Shown here in pieces: positions 32,725 through 42,518 of a stretch of DNA of 64,000 bases. The position numbers were made by a program, and so were the translations under genes. The stretch is from NCBI RefSeq assembly GCF_002113125.1, contig NZ_NEJP01000002.1, positions 372,001 through 436,000 of the forward strand, read 5' to 3'. This stretch comes from Pseudomonas sp. B20(2017). GTDB lineage: Bacteria > Pseudomonadota > Gammaproteobacteria > Pseudomonadales > Pseudomonadaceae. How positions within the stretch are numbered: position 1 is the first letter of the stretch; each line of letters starts with the position of its first letter. The notes below the pieces were generated by a model. It made no database searches and had not been told where the DNA came from. It saw only the letters and a program-made list of their open reading frames with translations.

Positions 32725-33498
32725 TTACTTGCCGTAAATGTCGAAGTCGAAGTACTTGTCCTGGATTGCCTTGTACTTGCCGTTCTCGCGGATGGCCGCG
32801 ATGGCGGTGTTGATCTTGTCTTTCAGGGCGTCGCCCTTGCGTACCGCGATGCCTACGCCGTCGCCGAAGTATTTGACGTCTGTGAACGCCGGGCCGACGA
32901 ACGCGAAGCCTTTGCCGGCGTCGGTTTTCAGGAAGCCGTCATTCAACAGCGTAGCGTCCGCCACGGTGCCGTCGAGGCGACCGGCGGCCACGTCGAGGTA
33001 GATTTCGTTCTGCGAGCCGTACGGCTTGATCTCGGCACCCAGCGGGGCCAGGACTTCGCGGGCGAAACGCTCGTGGATCGAACCACGCTGCACGCCGATG
33101 TTCTTGCCCTTCAGCTCAGCCAGACCTTCGCTGACCTGAGTGCCTTCCTTCATCACGAGGCGGGCCGGGGTGTTGTAGTACTTGTTGGTGAAGTCCACGG
33201 ATTTCTTGCGGTCTTCAGTGATCGACATGGACGAGAGGATCGCGTCGATCTTGCGCACTTTGAGTGCCGGGATCAGACCGTCGAACTCTTGCTCGACCCA
33301 CTGGCACTTGACCTTCATCTCTTCGCACAGTGCGTTGCCGATGTCGTAGTCGAAACCGACGATGCTGCCGTCCGGCGCTTTGGAGGCGAATGGAGGGTAA
33401 GCCGCTTCGATACCGATTTTCAGAGGCTTTTCATCGGCGAATGTCGGCAGGGACAGCACGGACAGTGCCAGGGCGCCAAGCAGCACAAGTTTCTTCAT
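32725..33498 (-). CDS. aotJ: Arginine/ornithine-binding periplasmic protein AotJ
   Basis: A 257-residue solute-binding protein (SBP family 3). The signal peptide ends near LPTFADE (about 21-23). The mature start has [14 protein letters not shown], with [14 protein letters not shown] and [16 protein letters not shown] as family motifs. The start at 33498 drops a 45-residue upstream extension without a signal peptide. First gene of the aot operon. A candidate ArgR site lies about 180-200 bp upstream. Confidence 0.94.
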   Translation of the reverse strand: MKKLVLLGALALSVLSLPTFADEKPLKIGIEAAYPPFASKAPDGSIVGFDYDIGNALCEEMKVKCQWVEQEFDGLIPALKVRKIDAILSSMSITEDRKKSVDFTNKYYNTPARLVMKEGTQVSEGLAELKGKNIGVQRGSIHERFAREVLAPLGAEIKPYGSQNEIYLDVAAGRLDGTVADATLLNDGFLKTDAGKGFAFVGPAFTDVKYFGDGVGIAVRKGDALKDKINTAIAAIRENGKYKAIQDKYFDFDIYGK

Positions 33499-33678
33499 CT
33501 TGGGACTCCATCGGTAAAGGGCAAAAACGGCAGAGTGAGCGACAGCCCAATATGCGAATGGGTGTAACGAAATCGGTTGCTGCGTGCGTGGGACAATTCC
33601 AGTCAAAACCGCGAAGGCTTCAACGCAAGCCACGACGAGCGAGTGATCGGCATTCTAACGACAGGCCCGAAGCCGATA

Positions 33679-33694
33679 TTTCTTCAATGCGACA
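33679..33694 (-). promoter_or_regulatory. Candidate ArgR half-site upstream of aotJ
   Basis: Minus strand TGTCGCATTGAAGAAA fits TGTCGC-N8-AA. A related TGTCGT lies three helical turns away near 33658-33663. This fits ArgR control of the aot operon. Confidence 0.45.
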
Positions 33695-34046
33695 ACTAAT
33701 TACAGATGCACCGAGAAACCCGCTTGAGCACATTGACAGCCCTGCAATTTCATGCAAGAGCGAAAGACAGTGAACCGATCTATGCTGCAAATTGCGGGCC
33801 TATTATTCGCAAACCCTTCTAATCCGGCAAGCGCGGGGTTATGTCTTATTTTTCACCGGGGGTTTTGAGGCCCGAAAACGGGGCAATGCGTTTCCGGACG
33901 CCCCGTTGCGGAGCAGGCGGTTACACATTCAGTTACGTGCAATCCCTTGGGTAACAACGGGAAATGTCCTACGGCTGAAATCGATAATTATTGGTTGGAT
34001 GGTTTTGAGTTCCGACAGCGGACAACACCGATGCCGGACAAATTGC

Positions 34047-34113
34047 CTTCGCGAGCAGGCTCGCTCCCACATTGAAATGCAACCCCCTGTGGGAGCGAGC
34101 CTGCTCGCGAAGA
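34047..34113. repeat. Compact REP pair
   Basis: CTTCGCGAGCAGGCTCGCTCCCACA and its inverted copy face each other with a gap of only about 17 bp. The arm order is opposite to that of the other pairs (the GGGAGC ends are inside). Confidence 0.9.
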
Positions 34114-34145
34114 GGTCAGCAAGCCCACTACAAACCCTGCAGGCA

Positions 34146-34183
34146 TAAAAAAGCCCTGCCCGGCATTACCGGGCAGGGCCTTC
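34146..34183 (-). terminator. acs intrinsic terminator
   Basis: On the minus strand GGCCCTGCCCGG/CCGGGCAGGGCTT is followed by TTTTTA, 14 bp after the acs stop. Confidence 0.9.
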
Positions 34184-34197
34184 TATGGCTCTAACTC

Positions 34198-36153
<1,956 letters not shown>

Positions 36154-36605
36154 CTTTCCTACCTCGGTGTAATAGTTGTTTTTGTATGACCCTGTTGTAG
36201 CCGGGGCGCCCGTATAGAACCATTCGACGATGGTAGTAACAAGCCCCTACAAAACATCCAGAAATGCCCGGAACACCCCTGAAGCAAACGACACAACCCT
36301 TGTGGGAGCTGGCTTGCGAGCGACTCAGACGACCCGGTTTCCCGAGAAAGCCGCAGCGGTGGTCACACGATATCCAGGGATTGTTACCAAATTTGCCAAA
36401 GGTGTTTATCAAAACCGGGTCTGTTTACCCCTACTCCGCCTCCCTAAAATTCACCTCGCCGACAAGGCAAAGCGATTAACAAGGTTACAGCCCCCACGAA
36501 GGCCGTTAATCCAGTTCTGAAGTAACAAAGCAAAACGATGAAGTTCCACACGCAACCCCAAAAAGGTTGCGTGACCCCACTCGACCTCAAGAAGGTAAAT
36601 TTCAA
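36154..36605. other. Divergent control region acs / DUF2790 gene
   Basis: 452 bp without a gene. It includes the acs leader with a CA motif, a lone degenerate REP-like arm (TGTGGGAGCTGGCTTGCGAGC, 36301-36321) and, from about 36370, an AT-rich stretch likely holding the promoter of the rightward gene. Confidence 0.5.
36176..36183 (-). promoter_or_regulatory. Hfq/Crc CA motif in acs leader
   Basis: The minus strand reads AAAAACAA (AANAANAA), within AAAAACAACTATTA, about 25 bases before the acs ATG. acs is a known type of catabolite-repression target in pseudomonads. Confidence 0.55.
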
Positions 36606-36866
36606 ATGAAAGCTTTATTGGTTCTGGCCCTCAGCAGTCTGTGCGCAACCGCCATGGCAGACGAGGTTCCGACTGATGTCGCACAGCAACAACCAGCCAT
36701 CGAGGAATACACTTACTCCACTCACCTGGACATCGCCAAAGTTGTTTCCATGAGCGAAGTTCCAAATGTCTGCGAAGTAGTACCGATGAAAATGGAGTAC
36801 GACGACTCCAAGGGTCAGCGTCACATCCTGCGTTACAGCATCATGGGCAACGGCTGCACCAATTGA
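36606..36866 (+). CDS. DUF2790 family secreted protein
   Basis: An 86-residue protein with a signal peptide (about 1-18, ending AMADE). The DUF2790 core has YSTHLDIAKVVSM, VCEVVPMKMEYDDS and RHILRYSIMGNGC; the two Cys probably form a disulphide. The family is abundant and almost restricted to Pseudomonas; no function is established. Start ATG at 36606, preceded by AAGAAGG. Followed by a small GC hairpin (36923-36942). Confidence 0.85.
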   Translation: MKALLVLALSSLCATAMADEVPTDVAQQQPAIEEYTYSTHLDIAKVVSMSEVPNVCEVVPMKMEYDDSKGQRHILRYSIMGNGCTN

Positions 36867-36976
36867 TGTTTTGAGACTGCACCGAATCGGATCGCTCAGC
36901 GCAACATCGAGGGTCTATTCCAGCCCGGCTTCGGTCGGGCTCAGTTGTGTTTGAAGCGGCGCAAAAGGGTTGCAAA

Positions 36977-36992
36977 ACACAAGATATAGTAA
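36977..36992 (+). promoter_or_regulatory. NrdR-box-like site
   Basis: ACACAAGATATAGTAA agrees with the ACACWATATATWGTGT consensus at about 13 of 16 positions. I did not find the second box expected three turns away, so this is tentative. Confidence 0.35.
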
Positions 36993-37172
36993 AAAACACG
37001 GTTTTTTGCTCGTTTTTTGAGCAATCAATCACACGCCAAAAAATTAATGAAAAAAAATTCTCCGGGGCCAATCCCGGCGAAAGCCCTGTAAACCCTCGCT
37101 CCGAACGAAATCACCTTCCCGCTCGAACACCCTGCGCTGTTTCGCCCTCCCCCACGCGGTTGTTTTTTTCCC

Positions 37173-37178
37173 TATAAT
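37173..37178 (+). promoter_or_regulatory. Probable -10 element of nrdB promoter
   Basis: A perfect TATAAT after a T-run, followed by GCCGCC. No good -35 at 17 bp. The transcript would carry a leader of about 240 nt. Confidence 0.5.
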
Positions 37179-37354
37179 GCCGCCCCATCGGGTCAGCAAT
37201 ATTCCCTTACAGGGATCAAAGCCATTCTGAAGCCCCGCAGCAGCGTCAACGCTGACTCGCGCCCGTCAGAGGCTCTCGGAAACCCGAAAAAATTTTCTGT
37301 TTATTGCCTGCGTAGCACCGCTGCAAAAAACGACATCCAACGCGGCCTGTACGG

Positions 37355-37389
37355 CCGTGTGAAAAACCAACCCATCAGTTTTCACACGG
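37355..37389 (+). promoter_or_regulatory. Inverted repeat in the nrdB leader
   Basis: CCGTGTGAAAA and TTTTCACACGG form an 11-bp perfect stem with a 13-nt loop, ending 16 bases before AGGAG of nrdB. A smaller CGGCC/GGCCG stem (37343-37357) competes with it. Possible post-transcriptional control element. Confidence 0.5.
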
Positions 37390-37420
37390 GCACAGGCCCT
37401 CACGCAGGAGACGACACGTC

Positions 37421-38671
37421 ATGCTGAGCTGGGACGAATTCGACAAAGAAGACAGTGAAGAAGCAGTAGTGAAAGGCGCCAACGCCGGCCACGCTAGCGA
37501 AGCCAACATGGACCGCCTCGACAGCGCCGGCGGTGCCGCCGCCCTCGAAGCCCGTGCCGTGACCGCCGAAGACTCGGCCGCCGTGGCCCGCGCCAAGGCT
37601 GCACTGGATTCCCTCGACGTCGCCGAAGGCCTCGCCGAACTCGAAGGCTCCGCTGCCCGTGTCGCCGTTGACGAAAAGCGCATGATCAACTGCCGCGCCG
37701 ACCTCAACCAGCTCGTGCCATTCAAGTACGACTGGGCCTGGCAGAAATACCTGGACGGCTGCGCAAACCACTGGATGCCGCAAGAAGTCAACATGACCGC
37801 CGACATCGCCCTCTGGAAAAACCCGGAAGGCCTGACCGACGACGAGCGCCGCATCGTGATGCGCAACCTCGGCTTCTTCTCCACCGCCGACTCCCTGGTT
37901 GCCAACAACCTGGCCCTGGCCGTGTACCGCCTGATCACCAACCCGGAATGCCGCCAGTACATCCTGCGCCAGGCGTTCGAAGAGGCGATCCACACCCACG
38001 CCTACCAGTACTGCATCGAATCACTGGGCATGGATGAAGGCGAGATCTTCAACATGTACCACGAGATCCCGTCGGTCGCGAAAAAAGCCGCCTGGGGCCT
38101 GAAATACACCCGCGCCATCTCCGACCCGGAATTCAACACCGGCACCGTAGAGACCGACAAAGAACTGCTGCGCAACCTGATCGCCTACTACTGCGTTCTG
38201 GAAGGCATCTTCTTCTACTGCGGCTTCACCCAGATCCTCTCCATGGGCCGCCGCAACAAAATGACCGGCGTCGCCGAGCAGTTCCAGTACATCCTGCGCG
38301 ACGAATCCATGCACCTGAACTTCGGCATCGACGTGATCAACCAGATCAAAATCGAAAACCCACACCTGTGGGACGCCGAAATGAAGGAAGAAGCTTCGCA
38401 GATGATTCTGCAAGGCACTCAGCTGGAAATCGAATACGCGCGTGACACCATGCCTCGCGGCGTACTGGGCATGAACGCTGCGATGATGGAGGACTATCTG
38501 AAGTTCATCGCTAACCGTCGTCTGTCGCAGATTGGTTTGAAGGAAGAGTACCCAGGGACGACTAACCCGTTCCCTTGGATGAGCGAGATTATGGACTTGA
38601 AGAAAGAGAAGAATTTCTTTGAGACGCGGGTTATTGAGTATCAGACTGGTGGTGCGTTGAGCTGGGATTAA
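37421..38671 (+). CDS. nrdB: Ribonucleoside-diphosphate reductase beta subunit (class Ia)
   Basis: A 416-residue R2 protein that makes the tyrosyl radical for ribonucleotide reduction. Iron-ligand segments are visible: [12 protein letters not shown] near residue 190 and [10 protein letters not shown] near 295. The length matches the longer Pseudomonas NrdB with an Ala/Asp-rich N-terminal extension (about 1-80). Unusually, the catalytic partner nrdA is not adjacent: upstream is a DUF2790 gene and a long leader, downstream the AT-rich segment. AGGAG precedes the ATG. Confidence 0.95.
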   Translation: MLSWDEFDKEDSEEAVVKGANAGHASEANMDRLDSAGGAAALEARAVTAEDSAAVARAKAALDSLDVAEGLAELEGSAARVAVDEKRMINCRADLNQLVPFKYDWAWQKYLDGCANHWMPQEVNMTADIALWKNPEGLTDDERRIVMRNLGFFSTADSLVANNLALAVYRLITNPECRQYILRQAFEEAIHTHAYQYCIESLGMDEGEIFNMYHEIPSVAKKAAWGLKYTRAISDPEFNTGTVETDKELLRNLIAYYCVLEGIFFYCGFTQILSMGRRNKMTGVAEQFQYILRDESMHLNFGIDVINQIKIENPHLWDAEMKEEASQMILQGTQLEIEYARDTMPRGVLGMNAAMMEDYLKFIANRRLSQIGLKEEYPGTTNPFPWMSEIMDLKKEKNFFETRVIEYQTGGALSWD

Positions 38672-38696
38672 CATAAAAAGCACTAAGCTAGAAGTA

Positions 38697-38731
38697 TCAA
38701 AGGGGATCGCTATCATAGCGATCCCTTTTTC
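38697..38731 (+). terminator. nrdB intrinsic terminator
   Basis: AAAGGGGATCGCTAT/ATAGCGATCCCTTTTT with a 3-base loop. The AT-rich segment starts immediately after it. Confidence 0.9.
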
Positions 38732-38766
38732 ACATATGCCATGAGTAAGCAGAAAGGATCTCTATA

Positions 38767-40932
38767 GTGACTCAAAGGATTATTAAGAATTATAAAATAG
38801 CCACTAAATACCCAGAGATAAAGTCACTAATACCTCACGTACAAAAGTCTGCAGACAGTCAACGTTCTGCTCTCGGATTCCTAGCAAGTAGCGTATATGA
38901 AGAATATGCTCGAAACGAACGACTTTACGTTTTAGTTAATGACTTACCCGATGGTAGAATTTACGCTGGCCATCTGCTCTTTGACATGAGATATCCTCGA
39001 GCTACGATCCGTCAAATGTTCGTTGACCCAGAACATCGCAGAGGCGGGCTCGCGACACTTCTTCTTGATCACCTTAGAGACATTCTAACAAGTTTCGGGT
39101 TCACCTCTATTTATGCCAGAGTTGCACTAGACTTATTAGACTCTAATAAATTCTGGGAAAGACAGCGCTTTTACATACAACGACAGGAAAAGGGTGGCGT
39201 TACTAAAAATAGAAAAATTTTAGTCCGCTGCCACGAACTCGAATCTCCGCAGTTATTTCCAACAAGTGGAATAAGCTCAGAAAACCCACTTGGCCTGACA
39301 TTTACACCATCCGACATCGTCCCCCTTTACCTGCTTGACCTAAATGTTCTTTTCGACTTGGCTGGTCCAAGAAGAAAGCGTCACGATAACGCTTTGAGCA
39401 TATTTCAAGCAGAACGTATGAACTTTTGCCGACTAGCGATAAGCACAGAAATTAGGGAAGAACTAAAACGAACGCGTCTCGTAGAAAAAACCGATCCAAT
39501 GGAAGGTTTTATCGATATATTTCCTTCGTTCCCGCTTGTAAAACCAAAAGAAACCACCCAACTAATTAACGAGCTGTCGTCCATAGTTTTTCCACATAAA
39601 CAGAAGGACAGCTTTAGTTCAAATGATTGGTCTGATCTTAGCCACGTCGCAACTGCAATTCAACACGATTTAGCTGGCCTTATCACTAACGACGCTGCAA
39701 TACTTTCGTCAGCGCCTCAAATCAAGATAAAGTATGGCATCGAAATCATATCAACTGCGGCTTTTGAGCTAAATGACGTCCCTCCTAGAAATAAAAGCTC
39801 ACACTACACATCTAATAACTCTACATTAAACCTTCTTGAAATCAAACGTGAAAACGATCCAGAAGTACACAAACTACTGTCAACTCTTCGCCTAACAGGT
39901 TCGACCATAGCTAGTGGATGGATCCCCACTGTAGAACAAGAAAAAATAGCAATGCGTCGCGCCGTATGGGACCAGAATGAACTGATCGGTTACTTAACTT
40001 GGTCATCAAGGAGCACGAGCGGCGCAACGACAGCTCGATTGGCGGTAGATGAAAAAAATCCTCATGCCCTGCACGCAGCTCGCATTTTACTTATTTACTT
40101 ACTTGAGCAATTACTGCCTCACGGCCCAACTCAAGTAAACCTGGAGCTACCTACTCATCAGTCTCACTCACGCGAGATTGCTGTAGGATTTGGGTTCAAA
40201 GGCACCAGCAGCATGCATTGCCTAACAAAACTAGTTTTAGGGCAAGTCATCACACAGAAAAACTGGAGTCACACCAAAGACACTCTATTTATGAAGAGTG
40301 GTCTGAAGTTACCGGCTAAGCCTCCTACTTTTTCGAAGGAAGAACAGTACATTCAAATTCTGACTCCAAGTGGAAATCGAGAACATGTATCTCTTGAAAT
40401 ATTAGAGTCTTCTTTATCTCCAGCTTTGTTTTGCCTTCCTGGAAGACCCGCAGTAATAACACCTGTACAGCGAAGCTTTTCAGAGCCTCTTCTGGGTCAC
40501 TCATTACAAGGTTCATTCCTTCCTTTTTCAACTGCTTCGCTCTTCCAAGATCGCCACTACGTGAGTAGCAGCAATACTCTTAAGCACTTCAAAACCGGCA
40601 CATTAATATTTTTCTATGAGTCAACAAAACAAAAAGGACGATGTGAATTGGTCGCCATTGCTAGGGTGCGGCAGGCTTACTTAAAACCAACTGAATCGCT
40701 AGACAACAAAACATTGGAGCAATCTGTATTAGACACAGAAAGTCTATCGTCAATCGGCAAGTCAAAAATGAAAACCATCACTGTTTTTGATAATATATTT
40801 CCACTACCAAACCCTGTACCTCTGAAGTTTTTACAAGAAATCGGCTGTGGAAAACCCACCGACCTAATCACAACAAAACCAATAACCAACTATCAACTTG
40901 AAAAAATACTTCAGCAGGCGTTCCAGAAATGA
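38767..40932 (+). CDS. GNAT-PIN multidomain protein with GNAT-like and PUA-like C-terminal regions
   Basis: A 721-residue multidomain protein. Residues 1-155 are a GNAT acetyltransferase with the acetyl-CoA loop at 91-96 (RRGGLA, R/Q-x2-G-x-A). Residues 185-335 are a PIN nuclease domain with all four acidic positions: D191 (LLDLN), E228 (STEIREE), D290 (WSDLSH) and D309 (ITNDAA). Residues 375-490 look like a second, degenerate GNAT fold. Residues 525-721 are beta-rich and may be PUA/EVE-like (FKTGTLIFFYES, ELVAIARVRQAY). No signal peptide or membrane segment. GTG start at 38767 after AGAAAGGA. Low GC. It overlaps the ASCH gene by four bases (ATGA). The function is inferred to be RNA cleavage and/or acetylation; PIN and GNAT are certain enough, the rest is inference. 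Confidence 0.8.
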   Translation: MTQRIIKNYKIATKYPEIKSLIPHVQKSADSQRSALGFLASSVYEEYARNERLYVLVNDLPDGRIYAGHLLFDMRYPRATIRQMFVDPEHRRGGLATLLLDHLRDILTSFGFTSIYARVALDLLDSNKFWERQRFYIQRQEKGGVTKNRKILVRCHELESPQLFPTSGISSENPLGLTFTPSDIVPLYLLDLNVLFDLAGPRRKRHDNALSIFQAERMNFCRLAISTEIREELKRTRLVEKTDPMEGFIDIFPSFPLVKPKETTQLINELSSIVFPHKQKDSFSSNDWSDLSHVATAIQHDLAGLITNDAAILSSAPQIKIKYGIEIISTAAFELNDVPPRNKSSHYTSNNSTLNLLEIKRENDPEVHKLLSTLRLTGSTIASGWIPTVEQEKIAMRRAVWDQNELIGYLTWSSRSTSGATTARLAVDEKNPHALHAARILLIYLLEQLLPHGPTQVNLELPTHQSHSREIAVGFGFKGTSSMHCLTKLVLGQVITQKNWSHTKDTLFMKSGLKLPAKPPTFSKEEQYIQILTPSGNREHVSLEILESSLSPALFCLPGRPAVITPVQRSFSEPLLGHSLQGSFLPFSTASLFQDRHYVSSSNTLKHFKTGTLIFFYESTKQKGRCELVAIARVRQAYLKPTESLDNKTLEQSVLDTESLSSIGKSKMKTITVFDNIFPLPNPVPLKFLQEIGCGKPTDLITTKPITNYQLEKILQQAFQK

Positions 40933-41366
40933 AAAGCGATAACATATTAATCTCTCTAACGCCTCGTCATGCTAGCAATGTATTCTCTGGTTCTAAAACG
41001 GTAGAGCTACGACGGCGCTCTATGAATATCCAACCAGGTACTACCACTTGGATTTATGTAAAGCTTCCTATCGGCGCTATAACTGGCTGCGTTACAGTTA
41101 GCGCGATACACACTTTCTCCCCAAGAACATTATGGAAAAAATTTGGCCCCGTCAGCGGTCTTACCAGAATAGAATTCTTTAAATATTTTGACGGAGTTAA
41201 AAAGGGGGTTGCACTTGAACTTGTCGACGCAAAAACACTAAAAAAACCTCTTTCCCTAACCACATTGCGCACACATGTAGACGGCTTCCAACCCCCACAA
41301 TTCTTCACTCATCTTTTAGATGAAAATCTTATATTAACAGCCGCAGAAAAAGCTCTTTACCAATAA
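40929..41366 (+). CDS. ASCH domain protein
   Basis: A 145-residue single-domain protein of the ASCH (PUA-like) superfamily. The signature is near the N-terminus: ILISLTPRHA then SGSKTVELRRR (G21, K23, E26, R28), as in ASCH proteins of the YqfB and predicted-regulator type. The conserved GCVTVSAIH strand follows. Some ASCH proteins hydrolyse N4-acetylcytidine or cleave RNA; others only bind RNA. Its ATG overlaps the GNAT-PIN stop by four bases, so both are made from one message. It could be an antitoxin, a deacetylase that reverses the GNAT, or an RNA-guide subunit. AT-rich like its partner. Confidence 0.8.
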   Translation: MKSDNILISLTPRHASNVFSGSKTVELRRRSMNIQPGTTTWIYVKLPIGAITGCVTVSAIHTFSPRTLWKKFGPVSGLTRIEFFKYFDGVKKGVALELVDAKTLKKPLSLTTLRTHVDGFQPPQFFTHLLDENLILTAAEKALYQ

Positions 41367-41780
41367 AAACCGCATCAATGTAGCGCCACATGCCCCAAAC
41401 AAAAAAGAACACCAACAAACGCAAATTTTCAAGATGTTTCCAACTTTTAAAAATCAAAGATAATTACATACGAACTCAAGCCACTGCCAACCTAACCCCC
41501 TCTATTATATATATATTTCCTCCCGAACTTTGACCTTGACCTCACCGCTATTTCCCCATATCTTTCGTACTCCGGCACCTAAGAAACGCCTCAAGTAGCG
41601 GCCTGACCGCCCCCGAAAGATGCGGCTTTTTTGCGCCTAAGGTATTTTCGTGCGCGCAAAAAACCTTTGCTATGCTGGGAGTGGGCTAATACAAGACCCG
41701 AAAGGGGAATATGTCCGACCTTCTACTTGGGGTTTCTTAACTCCCGGCGCCTTAGCCCTAAGAAAGCTCAAGTAGAGGTA
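41367..41780. other. Gap with Bro-N leader transcript
   Basis: About 410 bp. The first 190 bp are very AT-rich with a TATATATATATTT run (near 41505-41517). A GC step occurs near 41590. The rest (41590-41780) looks like an organised leader: a C/G-rich stem region with a T-run (GCGGCTTTTTT, 41622-41632), a -10-like TATGCT (41671-41676), and a possible 9-residue peptide MSDLLLGVS (41711-41740) after AAAGGGGA. Confidence 0.5.
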
Positions 41781-41879
41781 ATGGATATGCCTAAGATTTT
41801 TCCCTTCTCAGTGAAGGAAATCACCTACAGCTTTACTGCTGCATTTACGCCTCCACACAAGGAGGTCGATCATGTCTGA
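41781..41879 (+). CDS. Leader peptide overlapping the Bro-N gene
   Basis: A 32-residue open frame with GAGGT before its ATG. Its 3' end encodes the AAGGAGGT ribosome site of the next gene and its stop (TGA, 41877-41879) lies eight bases inside that gene, the classic layout of translational coupling. An in-frame extension to 41631 exists but lacks a ribosome site. A regulatory leader is more likely than a functional protein. Confidence 0.5.
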   Translation: MDMPKIFPFSVKEITYSFTAAFTPPHKEVDHV

Positions 41880-42213
41880 AGTCATCACACCCACAGTTTT
41901 CAATCGTCACAACCTTGCCCTTCACGCCCTCCTCCTTGAAAACCAACCGTGGTTCTGTGCCCGCGATATCGGCCGCCTGATGGGAGTCCACCTATGCGAT
42001 CGCATGGTCAACAAGCTAGATAAAGATCAGCACCGTGTCCTGTGGATCGACTATTACCGACAACCCGAAAAACAGCTGATGCTTAGCGAATCTGGTGTGT
42101 ATGCGCTGTTGGTATATCACTACGTCCCAGGAAACCGGCTGCTACGTGAGTGGCTAACCAATCAGGTTGTGGCAGCCTTGCGCGACGCGGATCCGTCTGA
42201 AAACACGGATTGA
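41872..42213 (+). CDS. Bro-N domain antirepressor-like protein
   Basis: A 113-residue Bro-N protein, the N-terminal DNA-binding fold of phage antirepressors and baculovirus BRO proteins. Seen: WFCARDIGRLMGV near residue 25, followed by ESGVYALLVYHYVPGNRLLREWLTNQVV. There is no C-terminal KilA-C/ANT domain, so it is the short form. It has an ideal AAGGAGGT ribosome site and is preceded by a leader peptide. No other phage genes are near. It may regulate the accessory genes next to it. Confidence 0.8.
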   Translation: MSEVITPTVFNRHNLALHALLLENQPWFCARDIGRLMGVHLCDRMVNKLDKDQHRVLWIDYYRQPEKQLMLSESGVYALLVYHYVPGNRLLREWLTNQVVAALRDADPSENTD

Positions 42214-42216
42214 CCG

Positions 42217-42405
42217 ATGTTAAGTTTGCTGGATTGGCCGGAGATGTCGCTGAGCTTGCTGCATTGGCGAGATGAAGGCTGGATTCAGCTGAGAGATATG
42301 CCTTACCTGCTGAATGATCAGAGCCAAGAGCGGGCTAGAGCGGCGAAACCTTGGTGGCGGAGAATTGCGCAAGCATTCCAGTCTTCGAAGCACTCGATGG
42401 GTTAA
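42217..42405 (+). CDS. Small protein following Bro-N
   Basis: A 62-residue Trp/Arg-rich protein starting 3 bases after the Bro-N stop, so it is most likely cotranslated with it. No domain recognised. Its composition (several Trp, basic C-terminal half) would suit an RNA- or DNA-binding or membrane-associated helix, which is speculation. Confidence 0.5.
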   Translation: MLSLLDWPEMSLSLLHWRDEGWIQLRDMPYLLNDQSQERARAAKPWWRRIAQAFQSSKHSMG

Positions 42406-42490
42406 AGCTGTGGTTGTAGGACCGTGCGAGATCCGTCGCGATTTTCTGTAGGAATTTTCGTAGACAGCGGTGATGGCCACTCAGTATCGT

Positions 42491-42511
42491 CCGAGGGTTA
42501 ACAACCCTCGG
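42491..42511 (+). promoter_or_regulatory. Perfect hairpin before the HNH gene
   Basis: CCGAGGGTT-AAC-AACCCTCGG is a 9-bp perfect stem ending seven bases before the ATG. No Shine-Dalgarno sequence separates it from the start, so it may be an operator or a translation-blocking hairpin. Confidence 0.5.
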
Positions 42512-42518
42512 CGACTGT

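Larger units (their letters stand above)
33499..34145. other. Long non-coding gap upstream of aotJ
   Basis: About 650 bp between the aotJ start and the acs terminator. It contains a possible ArgR half-site (33679-33694), an AT-richer stretch from 33640 to 33800, a G/C-rich segment with no credible gene (33830-34040) and a compact REP pair (34047-34113). Confidence 0.5.
36867..37420. other. Long nrdB upstream region
   Basis: 554 bp without a gene. In order: a hairpin (AGCCCG/CGGGCT, 36923-36942), a NrdR-box-like ACACAAGATATAGTAA (36977-36992), A/T-runs, a strong TATAAT (37173-37178) and a leader of about 240 nt with an 11-bp inverted repeat just before the nrdB ribosome site. Confidence 0.6.

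Noticed and set aside
33830..34040. Small open frames between aotJ and acs
   Set aside because: No ribosome site, no homology-like pattern, and they overlap a REP pair.
41631..41879. An 82-codon frame upstream of the Bro-N gene as a full protein
   Set aside because: The upstream start has no ribosome site and the first part overlaps a GC stem and promoter-like sequence. Only the last 32 codons have a plausible start, so it is treated as a leader.
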